Origin: Terriglobia bacterium
GTDB lineage: Bacteria > Acidobacteriota > Terriglobia > Terriglobales > Acidobacteriaceae
Direction of reading: 5' to 3'
Assembly: GCA_020072845.1 (NCBI GenBank)
Contig: JAIQGF010000009.1
Span: 248,001-312,000 of the forward strand
DNA length: 64,000 nt
Made by a program: the position numbers and the translations under genes. Below, in pieces: positions 1-6,680 of this stretch (positions are counted from its first letter, which is position 1; the number at the start of each line of letters is the position of its first letter). The notes beneath the pieces are model-generated. The model saw only the letters and a list, made by a program, of their open reading frames with translations, was not told the DNA's origin and did no database searches.

Positions 1-155
1 TCAAGCGCTCCATCCAGACCGGCTGGGAAATTCCCATGGAGTCGGCGCTGGCGGTGGAGCGCGAACTGCAAGCGCTGCTCTTCAACAGCCAGGACGCGAA
101 AGAAGGTCTGGCGGCGTACGTGGAGAAGCGTCCGGCGGAGTTCAAGGCGAAATAG
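1..155 (+). CDS. Enoyl-CoA hydratase/isomerase (crotonase), C-terminal fragment
   Basis: Only the last 50 codons are present, in the frame starting at base 3 and ending in TAG at 153-155; the start lies outside the window. The tail ALAVERELQALL followed by DAKEGLAAYVEKRPAEF is the typical C-terminal helix of crotonase-fold acyl-CoA hydratases, where 'EGLxAFxEKRxPxF' is characteristic. The gene runs in the same direction as the aromatic acyl-CoA genes that follow and is probably part of the same pathway. Which hydratase or ring-opening hydrolase it is cannot be told from the tail alone. A heptamer repeat begins two bases after the stop. Confidence 0.75.
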   Translation, partial: KRSIQTGWEIPMESALAVERELQALLFNSQDAKEGLAAYVEKRPAEFKAK

Positions 156-156
156 C

Positions 157-186
157 GGTCGACGGTCGATAGTCGACGGTCGATGG
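157..186. repeat. Heptad repeat, GGTCGAC type
   Basis: Four 7-bp units read GGTCGAC, GGTCGAT, AGTCGAC, GGTCGAT. The same unit recurs at 1766, 5735, 7965 and 22006-22188. Confidence 0.85.
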
Positions 187-220
187 CCAAAACAAGAGCA
201 AAACCGAAGGCGGGCTCAGC

Positions 221-275
221 CACAGAGGACACGGAGGATGTCTTGAAAGAAAAATCCTCCGCGCTTGCCTCTGTG
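221..275. repeat. Inverted repeat, CACAGAGG...GGAGGAT arms
   Basis: The left arm (221-239) has CACAGAGG then GGAGGAT. The right arm (254-275) is its complement, ATCCTCC then CCTCTGTG. The arms differ only by the spacer between their halves, so a hairpin can form just upstream of the aldehyde dehydrogenase start at 296. A related CACGGAGG motif occurs at 15919. Confidence 0.7.
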
Positions 276-295
276 ACCCCGGTGGTTGAGGTGTT

Positions 296-1765
296 ATGGC
301 AACTGCGACGCAAGCGAAGATTGAGCCAGGGAAGCTGCTGATTGGCGGCGAGTGGCGGGAGGCGACGGGCGGAAAGACGTTTGAGACCGTCAATCCCGCG
401 ACCGCGGAAGTGCTGACCACGGCTGCGGAAGCGAGTGCGGCCGATGTGGATGCGGCGGTGCAGGCGGCGCGCAAGGCGTTCGACGACGCCAGCGGACCGT
501 GGCGCAAAATGTCGGCCAGCGAGCGCGGGCGCCTGCTCTGGAAAATTGCAGACCTGGTGGAGCAGCACATTGACGAGCTTGCCGAGTTGGAGACGCTCGA
601 CAACGGGAAACCAATTTTCGAGTCGCGCTACGTTGACATGCCGATGGTGGCGGACGTCTTCCGCTACTACGCCGGGTGGGCGACCAAGCTCCACGGCGAG
701 ACAGTCAACATCAACGAGAGCGCGTTCACCTACACACTGCGCGAGCCGGTAGGGGTGGTGGGCGCGATTGTGGCGTGGAATTTTCCGCTGCTGCTGGCGA
801 GCTGGAAGCTGGGCCCGGCGCTGGCTTGCGGCAACACCGTGGTGCTGAAGCCGGCCGAACAGACGCCGCTTACGGCGTTGCGCTTCGGCGAATTGTGCCG
901 CCAGGCGGGATTGCCGGCGGGCGTGCTGAACATCGTGACCGGCGGGCCGGAGACGGGCAAGGCGCTGGTGCAGCACGCGCAAGTGGACAAGGTGGCGTTC
1001 ACCGGGTCAACCGTGGTCGGCAAGGAGATCATGCGGTCGGCGGCGGACACGCTGAAGCGCGTGACGCTGGAGCTGGGCGGCAAGTCGCCCAACATCGTGT
1101 TTGCCGATTCCGATCTCGACAACGCCGTCAAGGGCGCGATCAATGGGATTTTCTTTGGCAAGGGCGAGGTGTGCTGCGCCGGGTCGCGCCTGTTCGTCGA
1201 GAAGAAAGTTGAAGACGAGTTCCTGACCAAGCTGGTGGAGAGAGCGAAAAAGCTGCGGCCCGGCGATCCTCTGGACCCCAAGACCAAGCTGGGCGCGATT
1301 GTCAGCGAGCAGCAGATGAAGACCGTTCTGGGGTATATCGAGGCCGGCAAGAGCGAGGGCGCGCAGGTGGTGATCGGCGGCAATCGCGTGCAGATCGGCA
1401 ACGGCAAGGGGTACTTCATCGAGCCGACGATCTTCGGCGGTGTGCGTAACGACATGAAGATCGCGCAGGAAGAAATTTTCGGGCCGGTGCTGGCCACGCT
1501 CGCGTTCGACGACGTCGAGCAGGTGGCGGAGCAAGCGAATCGCAACCCGTACGGGCTGGCGGCGGCGATCTGGACGCGCGACATCAAGAAGGCGCACGCG
1601 CTGTCGCGGCGGCTGAAGGCAGGCACCGTCTGGATCAATACCTACGGGCTGATGGATGCGGCGCTGCCCTTTGGCGGTTTCAAGCAGTCGGGCTTCGGAA
1701 GGGAACTGGGCCAGGCCGCGCTGGAGAGTTATACGGAAGTGAAGAGCGTGTGGCTGAGCCTATAG
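296..1765 (+). CDS. NAD(P)-dependent aldehyde dehydrogenase
   Basis: This 489-residue protein is a full-length member of the aldehyde dehydrogenase superfamily, which oxidises aldehydes to acids with NAD(P). Visible motifs are WNFP (161-164, cofactor pocket), FTGSTVVGKEI (235-245, nucleotide-binding turn), the general base Glu259 in LELGGKSP, and the catalytic Cys293 in EVCCAGSR. The C-terminal FGGFKQSGFGRELG motif is intact. It lies between a crotonase and a BoxB-like epoxidase, so a role in oxidising a ring-cleavage semialdehyde (as BoxD does in the box pathway) is attractive, but it looks like a general ALDH and the substrate is an inference. Confidence 0.9.
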   Translation: MATATQAKIEPGKLLIGGEWREATGGKTFETVNPATAEVLTTAAEASAADVDAAVQAARKAFDDASGPWRKMSASERGRLLWKIADLVEQHIDELAELETLDNGKPIFESRYVDMPMVADVFRYYAGWATKLHGETVNINESAFTYTLREPVGVVGAIVAWNFPLLLASWKLGPALACGNTVVLKPAEQTPLTALRFGELCRQAGLPAGVLNIVTGGPETGKALVQHAQVDKVAFTGSTVVGKEIMRSAADTLKRVTLELGGKSPNIVFADSDLDNAVKGAINGIFFGKGEVCCAGSRLFVEKKVEDEFLTKLVERAKKLRPGDPLDPKTKLGAIVSEQQMKTVLGYIEAGKSEGAQVVIGGNRVQIGNGKGYFIEPTIFGGVRNDMKIAQEEIFGPVLATLAFDDVEQVAEQANRNPYGLAAAIWTRDIKKAHALSRRLKAGTVWINTYGLMDAALPFGGFKQSGFGRELGQAALESYTEVKSVWLSL

Positions 1766-1852
1766 TCGACGGTCCCCTCGACTGCGCTCGGGGCAGGCTT
1801 TGGTCGATGGCACAAGCAGATTCCTCGCTACGCTCGGAATGACAAGAGCAGA
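1764..1852. repeat. Composite of dispersed repeats
   Basis: A mosaic between the aldehyde dehydrogenase and boxB. It holds GTCGACGG (heptad family), an imperfect hairpin of CCCCTCGA/CTCGGGG type at 1775-1794, GGTCGATGG, and GCAGATTCCTCGC ... GCTCGGAATGACAAGA (1817-1852). The last unit returns at 10301-10385, where it is interrupted by another repeat. Confidence 0.75.
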
Positions 1853-1888
1853 GAGAGCACTGCGAATGACAAGAGGTGAAGGGTTTTC

Positions 1889-3064
1889 ATGCCGGGAAAA
1901 GTTTTGAAGATCGGGACGTTCAGCGACTGGGTTGGACTGTTTGACGAGTGGCGCAAAGACATTGGCGTCAACCAGGCCGAGGTTGCCGATTTCAAGTTCG
2001 ACACGCTCTACGGCGCCATCGAGACCGACGAGATCCAGTTCGGACATTACATGGGCCGGCGCAAGTGGGAGAACCTGCGCCAGATCCCGACGCAGCAGAT
2101 GCGCGACGCGCTGATGAACCTGATCGTGTACCAGGGCGACACGGAGTTCGCCAGCGTGGAGCAGCAGCGCTGGCTGTACGAGACCGCGCCCACCGATTAC
2201 GACCGCAAGGCGCTGCTGCGGGTGTGGATCGAGGAGATGCGGCACGGCTGGCAGATGTGCGCGCTGCTGGTGGACCACTTCGGCCACTCGGGCAAGGTGG
2301 AGGCGCAAAAGATGCTGGAGCGGCGGGCGTTCGAAAACAAGCGCCTGCTGGGCGCGTTCAACGTGGACGTGGACAACTGGATGGATTTTTTCACCTACAC
2401 GGATTTCGTGGACCGCGACGGCAAGTTCCAGTTGCAGATGCTGAAGTATTCGGCGTTCGCGCCGCTCGGACGCTCGATGTCGTACATGCTGCGCGAAGAG
2501 GCGTTCCACATGGGCACGGGCAACGACGGCCTGGCGCGCGTGGTCAAGGCCGGAAAAGTCCCGGCATGGCTGATACAGAAGTATCTGAACAAGTGGATTT
2601 CGGGATCGTACGACCTGTTCGGCACCGACCACTCGTCGTCGGCGCACTGGGCTTACGTGTGGGGCATCAAGGGGCGGTACGACGAGCTGAAGAATGCGCA
2701 GCAGCCGGACATGGAAGATCTGAACGACTACAACCGCAACCTGTACCGCGACGAGGTGGCGGGGCTGATCGAGCGGCTGAACAAGTATCTGCCGGCGGGC
2801 ACGGAGCCGCTGCACGCGCCCAACATCAAATTCAACCGCGCCATCGGGCGCTGGGCGGGACAGAAATTCCATCCGAAGACGGGCGAGCCGATGGACGACA
2901 AGGCGTACGAGCAGCAACTCGATGAATTCCTGCCGACCGCCGCCGACAAACAATTGCTGGTGGACATCATCAAGAACGAGAAAAACTGGATTGCCGAAAA
3001 AACCGGCGCGCGCGACCCGCTGGAGACTATCGGGGAAGTGAGAAAGTCGGCGATAAATCTCTAG
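1889..3064 (+). CDS. boxB: BoxB-like benzoyl-CoA 2,3-epoxidase oxygenase subunit (diiron)
   Basis: The 391-residue protein resembles BoxB, the diiron oxygenase of the aerobic benzoyl-CoA (box) pathway, which converts benzoyl-CoA to 2,3-epoxybenzoyl-CoA. Matches to remembered BoxB include QGDTE-ASVEQQR (82-94), LGAFN (154-158), FTDRDGKFQL-like FVDRDGKFQL (173-182) and the C-terminal FNR-IG--AG. Diiron ligands are visible as Glu86 and two ExxH pairs, E116/H119 and E204/H207. It is about 80 residues shorter than classical BoxB (about 470). A PaaA-like phenylacetyl-CoA epoxidase is the alternative family, but the motifs fit BoxB better. No BoxA reductase is in the window, so the electron donor is unknown. 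Start ATG at 1889. Confidence 0.75.
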   Translation: MPGKVLKIGTFSDWVGLFDEWRKDIGVNQAEVADFKFDTLYGAIETDEIQFGHYMGRRKWENLRQIPTQQMRDALMNLIVYQGDTEFASVEQQRWLYETAPTDYDRKALLRVWIEEMRHGWQMCALLVDHFGHSGKVEAQKMLERRAFENKRLLGAFNVDVDNWMDFFTYTDFVDRDGKFQLQMLKYSAFAPLGRSMSYMLREEAFHMGTGNDGLARVVKAGKVPAWLIQKYLNKWISGSYDLFGTDHSSSAHWAYVWGIKGRYDELKNAQQPDMEDLNDYNRNLYRDEVAGLIERLNKYLPAGTEPLHAPNIKFNRAIGRWAGQKFHPKTGEPMDDKAYEQQLDEFLPTAADKQLLVDIIKNEKNWIAEKTGARDPLETIGEVRKSAINL

Positions 3065-3065
3065 C

Positions 3066-3145
3066 AGTTATCGGTTGTCGGTTCTCGGTTATCGGTACCG
3101 GAGCCAAGAAACCGAGAACCGAAAACCGATAACCGATATCCGATA
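3066..3145. repeat. Heptad inverted repeat, TTATCGG type
   Basis: The left arm (3066-3098) has units TTATCGG, TTGTCGG, TTCTCGG, TTATCGG. The right arm (3109-3145) is the complement with units such as AACCGAG, AACCGAA, AACCGAT. The downstream CoA-transferase gene starts 8 bp after the right arm. Confidence 0.85.
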
Positions 3146-3153
3146 CCCTCACG

Positions 3154-3942
3154 ATGACTACTCCCGCTCACATTTCGGAGAGCGCCGGCTGCACGCTGGG
3201 CGAGTTGATGGTCGCCAGCGCAGCGCGCGAGATCCGCGATGGCGAAGTAGTGTTTGTGGGCATGCGGCTGCCGCTCATTGCGTTTGTGGTGGCGAAACGC
3301 ACGCATGCGCCGAACGCAGTGGGGTTGTTCGAGAATGGCGTGATCCGCGCGACGCCGGCCCTGGAACTGATTTACACCATGGCCGATCCGCCCAATATCC
3401 TGGGCGCGACGCAATGCCTGGACATGCTCAGCGTGATGAGCCTGCTGCAATCGGGCAGAGTGGATTTGGGATTCCTGGGAGCGGCCGAGGTGGATCGGTT
3501 CGGAAACTTGAATTCTACTCGAGTCGGAGACCCGAGCCACACACGCGTTACGCGGCTTCCAGGTTCCGGCGGCGCGTGCGACATCGCGTCCCTCGCGAAA
3601 CGATTTGTTGTGCTGCTGGAACATTCCAAGCGGCGGCTGCCGGAGAAAGTTTCCTATGTCACCAGTCCGGGCAATGGCGACGGTGCGGGGTGGCGTGAGC
3701 GCACCGGTCTGCCGCGCGGCGGGCCCAGTGCGGTGATCACCACCAAGGCGGTGCTGCGGTTCGGCGAAGACGGCGAGGCGCGGCTGGCGTCGGTGCATCC
3801 CGGCATGGTGATCGACGACGTCGTGGCGAACACCGGATGGAAGTTGCGCGTCCTGGACAATGTGGCGGAGACGCCTTCGCCGAGCGCGGCGGAATTGCAG
3901 GCCATTCGGGAGTACGACAAAGAAGGTTTCTGGACGAGATGA
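3154..3942 (+). CDS. CoA-transferase subunit beta (IpdB/GctB-like)
   Basis: A 262-residue protein of the family I CoA-transferase beta type, related to glutaconate CoA-transferase subunit B and IpdB. Supporting segments are FENGVIRATP, SVMSLLQSGRVDLGFLGAAEVDRFGNLN and the C-terminal SVHPGMVIDDVVANTGW, all typical of this subunit. The partner alpha subunit is encoded at 4827-5732, separated by a crotonase gene, which is an unusual split. In IpdAB-type proteins this fold can act as a C-C ring hydrolase rather than a transferase, so either CoA transfer or hydrolysis of a ring-derived acyl-CoA is possible. ATG at 3154 directly follows a heptad hairpin. Confidence 0.8.
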   Translation: MTTPAHISESAGCTLGELMVASAAREIRDGEVVFVGMRLPLIAFVVAKRTHAPNAVGLFENGVIRATPALELIYTMADPPNILGATQCLDMLSVMSLLQSGRVDLGFLGAAEVDRFGNLNSTRVGDPSHTRVTRLPGSGGACDIASLAKRFVVLLEHSKRRLPEKVSYVTSPGNGDGAGWRERTGLPRGGPSAVITTKAVLRFGEDGEARLASVHPGMVIDDVVANTGWKLRVLDNVAETPSPSAAELQAIREYDKEGFWTR

Positions 3943-3955
3943 AAGAAGGTTGGTT

Positions 3956-4744
3956 ATGGCCCTGCCGAATGCGACTTTGTCCTACAAGAAGCTGATGGTC
4001 TCAATGCAGGCGCCGGTGGCGCGCATCATCCTGGCCAACCCGCCGGTGAACGTGATGGATGTTCCGATGATGGAGGAGTTGCTGGCCGCGATGGAGCAGA
4101 TCGAAGCGCGGGCCGACATCGCGGCCGTGGTGTTTGCGGGCAGCGACCGCGCGTTCTCCGCGGGGGTGGACGTGGGCGCACACACGCCCGACAAGGTGCG
4201 CGACATGCTGGTAAAAATGCACGCGGTGATGCGCGCGCTGGCCGACACCCACAAGGTGACCATCGCGGCCGTGCGCGGCAACTGCTTTGGTGGCGGCGCG
4301 GAGCTGGCCGCGATGTGCGACCTGGTGTTCACGACCGACACTTCGAACTGGGGATTTCCGGAAATTACGTTGGGATGTTTTCCGCCGGTGGCGGCGGTGG
4401 TGCTGTCGGCAATCGTGGGGCAGAAGCGCGCTGCCGACCTGATCCTCACCGGACGCCGGATCAGCGGCGAGGAAGCAATGCGCATTGGCTTGGCCAACGA
4501 GGCCGTGCCCGATGACGAATTATCGGAGCTGGTGGACGAGGCGGCGGAGCGGTTGGGCAAGCTGAGCGCCGCATCGCTGGCCATGACCAAGAAGGCGCTG
4601 TACTCGTGGGAGGCGATCCACTTCGACAAGGGCCTGGCACGCGCGGAGCAGATTTATCTGGAAGAGCTGATGAAGCTGGAAGACGCGCACGAGGGAATCG
4701 CGGCATTCATGGAGAAGCGGCAGCCCGTGTGGAAGGGGAGATGA
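3956..4744 (+). CDS. Enoyl-CoA hydratase, cyclohexadienoyl-CoA hydratase-like
   Basis: A 262-residue crotonase. The oxyanion-hole segments are FSAGVDVGAHTPDKV and NCFGGGAELAAMCD. The pattern PPVNVMDVPMMEEL plus 'AGVDVxxHxP' is reminiscent of cyclohexa-1,5-diene-1-carbonyl-CoA hydratases (Dch/BamR) rather than fatty-acid hydratases; this comparison is from memory. ATG at 3956 was chosen because the upstream in-frame extension is Arg-rich and overlaps the previous gene. The gene is 13 bp after the CoA-transferase beta stop and probably co-transcribed. Exact substrate is uncertain, but it fits an aromatic or alicyclic acyl-CoA pathway. Confidence 0.8.
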   Translation: MALPNATLSYKKLMVSMQAPVARIILANPPVNVMDVPMMEELLAAMEQIEARADIAAVVFAGSDRAFSAGVDVGAHTPDKVRDMLVKMHAVMRALADTHKVTIAAVRGNCFGGGAELAAMCDLVFTTDTSNWGFPEITLGCFPPVAAVVLSAIVGQKRAADLILTGRRISGEEAMRIGLANEAVPDDELSELVDEAAERLGKLSAASLAMTKKALYSWEAIHFDKGLARAEQIYLEELMKLEDAHEGIAAFMEKRQPVWKGR

Positions 4745-4825
4745 ATTTGCAATTGGTAATTTGTAATTTGCAAAGTAGGCGCATGCGTAAGCTGGAAAAT
4801 TGCAAATTACAAATTGCAAATTACA
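4744..4825. repeat. Heptad inverted repeat, TTTGCAA/TTGTAAT type
   Basis: AT-rich arms at 4744-4773 (AATTTGCAATTGGTAATTTG...) and 4797-4825 (complement, AAATTGCAAATTACAAATTG...). Between them is a small GCGCATGCG palindrome. The next start codon (4827) is one base after the right arm. Confidence 0.85.
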
Positions 4826-4826
4826 G

Positions 4827-5732
4827 ATGAGTAAGCTCGCGACAATGCGGGAAGCGATCTCGACGCTGGTGCCGGACGGGAGCAGTGTTGTGCTCGGCTG
4901 CCAGTTGGAGCAGATGATTCCGTTTGCCGCCGGGCACGAGATCATGCGGCAGAACAGGCGCGGGCTCACGCTGATCGGACCGATTTCCGACATCCTGTTC
5001 GACCAGATGATTGGCGCGGGGTGCGCGGAGCGCGTGATCGCCGCCTGGGTCGGGAATGTGATGATGGGCTCGGCGTACAACTTCCGGTGCGCGGTGGAGC
5101 GGGAAGGGCTGAAGGTCACCGACATGACCAACTTCACCGTCGCGCTGGCGCTGCAGGCAGCCGCGACGGGTGTGCCATTTCTGCCGACGCTGTCCGCGCT
5201 GGGGAGTGACGTAGCGCGGGATAACGAGTTCTTTGCCGAAATTGAGTCGCCGTTCGGCCGCGAGAAGCTGCATGCGGTGAAGGCGCTGCATCCGGATGTC
5301 ACGATCGTGCACGTGCAGCGCGCGGACGCAGAGGGCAACGCGCACTGCTGGGGAAATTTTGGAATCATGCTGGAGGCGGTGAAGGCGGCGAAGCGCGTGA
5401 TCGTGACGGCAGAGGAAATTGTTGCGCCGGAGGTGATCGCCAGCGACCCCAACCGCACCGTGATTCCCGGGTTCCTGGTGAGCGCTGTGGTGGAGGCGCC
5501 GATGGGAGCGCATCCGTCGCCGGTGCAGGGATATTACAAGCGCGACGATGCGTACTTCCGCCAATATCATGAGCAGACGAAGACGAAAACGGACTTTGAT
5601 GCCTGGGCGCGGCGCTGGGTGTACGGCGCGGCGGACCGCAAGGCATATGTTGACCTGCTGGGCGAGTGCCGGGTGAAGGAACTTGGCGTGAAACGGCACG
5701 CGTATGCGGCGGCAGCGGATTTTGGATACTGA
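4827..5732 (+). CDS. CoA-transferase subunit alpha (IpdA/GctA-like)
   Basis: A 301-residue family I CoA-transferase alpha subunit, the partner of the protein at 3154-3942. Typical segments are AAGHEIMRQNRRGLTLIGP, GSAYNFRCAVERE and the long C-terminal AHPSPVQGYYKRDD. The frame is open further upstream (from 4800), but those codons come from the heptad array, so ATG at 4827 is preferred. The pair is interrupted by the crotonase gene. It could activate an aromatic acid as CoA ester, transfer CoA between pathway acids, or hydrolyse a ring as IpdAB does; the sequence does not decide. Confidence 0.8.
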   Translation: MSKLATMREAISTLVPDGSSVVLGCQLEQMIPFAAGHEIMRQNRRGLTLIGPISDILFDQMIGAGCAERVIAAWVGNVMMGSAYNFRCAVEREGLKVTDMTNFTVALALQAAATGVPFLPTLSALGSDVARDNEFFAEIESPFGREKLHAVKALHPDVTIVHVQRADAEGNAHCWGNFGIMLEAVKAAKRVIVTAEEIVAPEVIASDPNRTVIPGFLVSAVVEAPMGAHPSPVQGYYKRDDAYFRQYHEQTKTKTDFDAWARRWVYGAADRKAYVDLLGECRVKELGVKRHAYAAAADFGY

Positions 5733-5734
5733 AA

Positions 5735-5766
5735 CGGTCGACGGTCGATGGTCGATGGTCGACGGC
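5735..5766. repeat. Heptad repeat, GGTCGAC/GGTCGAT type
   Basis: Four units CGGTCGA-C, GGTCGAT, GGTCGAT, GGTCGAC, a direct array without a second arm. Same dialect as 157-186. Confidence 0.85.
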
Positions 5767-5780
5767 AAGAACAGGCTGCG

Positions 5781-6104
5781 ATGGAATTTGAAATTACTCC
5801 CGCGGAAGTGAAGCACAAGTTGGGAAGCGGCGAGCCGCCGGTGCTGCTCGACGTGCGTGAGCCGGTCGAGTTGCAGATGGCGCACCTCGAGGGCTCGGTG
5901 CATATCCCGATGGGAGAGATTCCCATGCGCGCCAACCAGGAACTTGATCCCGATGCGCACATCGTGGTCATGTGCCATCACGGCGTGCGCTCGCTGAACG
6001 TGACCAACTGGCTGCGGCAGCAGGGATTCGAGAAGGTTCAGTCCATGCGCGGCGGGATTGACCGCTGGTCGCGCGAAGTGGACTCGAAGGTGCCGACGTA
6101 CTGA
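5781..6104 (+). CDS. Rhodanese-like domain protein
   Basis: A 107-residue single-domain rhodanese. The segment VLLDVREPVELQMAHLEGS is the conserved N-terminal CH2A-like region, and the active-site loop is CHHGVRS with the catalytic cysteine. The C-terminal GGIDRW is also conserved. The fold carries persulfide sulfur. The frame is open to 5748, but those codons are heptad repeat, so ATG at 5781 is chosen. Its position next to a molybdenum hydroxylase suggests a role in sulfur supply to that enzyme or its cofactor, which is only inferred from context. Confidence 0.85.
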   Translation: MEFEITPAEVKHKLGSGEPPVLLDVREPVELQMAHLEGSVHIPMGEIPMRANQELDPDAHIVVMCHHGVRSLNVTNWLRQQGFEKVQSMRGGIDRWSREVDSKVPTY

Positions 6105-6180
6105 AGCTCTTAGCTGTCAGCTCTTAGCTCTTGGCCAGACGGGTTTCAGCTAAGAGCTAAAAGCTAAGAGCTAAGAGCTG
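6105..6180. repeat. Heptad inverted repeat, AGCTCTT type
   Basis: The left arm (6105-6133) has units AGCTCTT, AGCTGTC, AGCTCTT, AGCTCTT. The right arm (6147-6180) is the complement with units CTAAGAG and CTAAAAG. The hcrC ATG at 6183 comes two bases after the array, whose last AAGAGCTG is the only Shine-Dalgarno-like sequence available. Confidence 0.9.
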
Positions 6181-6182
6181 GA

Positions 6183-6680
6183 ATGAAAAAAGAACTCGTA
6201 TCGCTAAAAATCAACGGGCGCGTGCACGAAATCGCCCTCGCGCCCAACCGGCTGCTGCTGGACGTGTTGCGTCAGGAGCTCGGGCTGACCGGATCAAAGC
6301 GCGGCTGCGACGATTCCTCGTGCGGCGCCTGCACCGTGCAACTGGACGGCGTGCCGGTGCTGTCGTGCGCGCTGCTGGCGGCGTCGTGCCAGGAGCAGGA
6401 GATCACGACCGTCGAGGGCATCGCCGAGCACGGTTCGCTGGCGGCGATACAGAAGGCCTATGGCGACTGGGGCGGCGCGCAGTGCGGCTACTGCACGCCC
6501 GGCTTCATGATGACCGTGGATCACCTGCTGACGGAGAATCCCAATCCATCGGAAGACGAGATTCGTGGCGCGTTGAGCGGCAACCTGTGCCGCTGCACCG
6601 GGTACATGCAGATGTTCCAGGCGATCAAGGCGGCAATCGAAGCGGAGCGGAAGGGAAGAGCGGCGGTGTCGACGAAATGA
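6183..6680 (+). CDS. hcrC: 4-hydroxybenzoyl-CoA reductase, small 2x[2Fe-2S] subunit
   Basis: A 165-residue iron-sulfur subunit of the xanthine oxidase family. The N-terminal plant-type 2Fe-2S site is Cys42, Cys47, Cys50 and Cys62, and the C-terminal site is Cys101, Cys104, Cys136 and Cys138 in CGYCTPGF and LSGNLCRCTGY. It passes electrons between the molybdenum centre and FAD. It overlaps the large subunit by 4 bp (ATGA). Assignment to 4-hydroxybenzoyl-CoA reductase rather than a generic xanthine or CO dehydrogenase rests mainly on the medium subunit, see 9322-10299. Confidence 0.85.
   Translation: MKKELVSLKINGRVHEIALAPNRLLLDVLRQELGLTGSKRGCDDSSCGACTVQLDGVPVLSCALLAASCQEQEITTVEGIAEHGSLAAIQKAYGDWGGAQCGYCTPGFMMTVDHLLTENPNPSEDEIRGALSGNLCRCTGYMQMFQAIKAAIEAERKGRAAVSTK

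Noticed and set aside
1760-2953. Long open frame on the - strand opposite the BoxB-like gene (and similar antisense frames opposite smc, hcrA and polX)
   Set aside because: These arise from high GC third positions in the real genes; they show no family motifs, signal peptides or ribosome sites.
1889-3064. PaaA (phenylacetyl-CoA epoxidase) identity
   Set aside because: QGDTE-ASVEQQR, LGAFN and DRDGKFQL fit BoxB better, and no paaBCDE genes are adjacent; still listed as a possible alternative.
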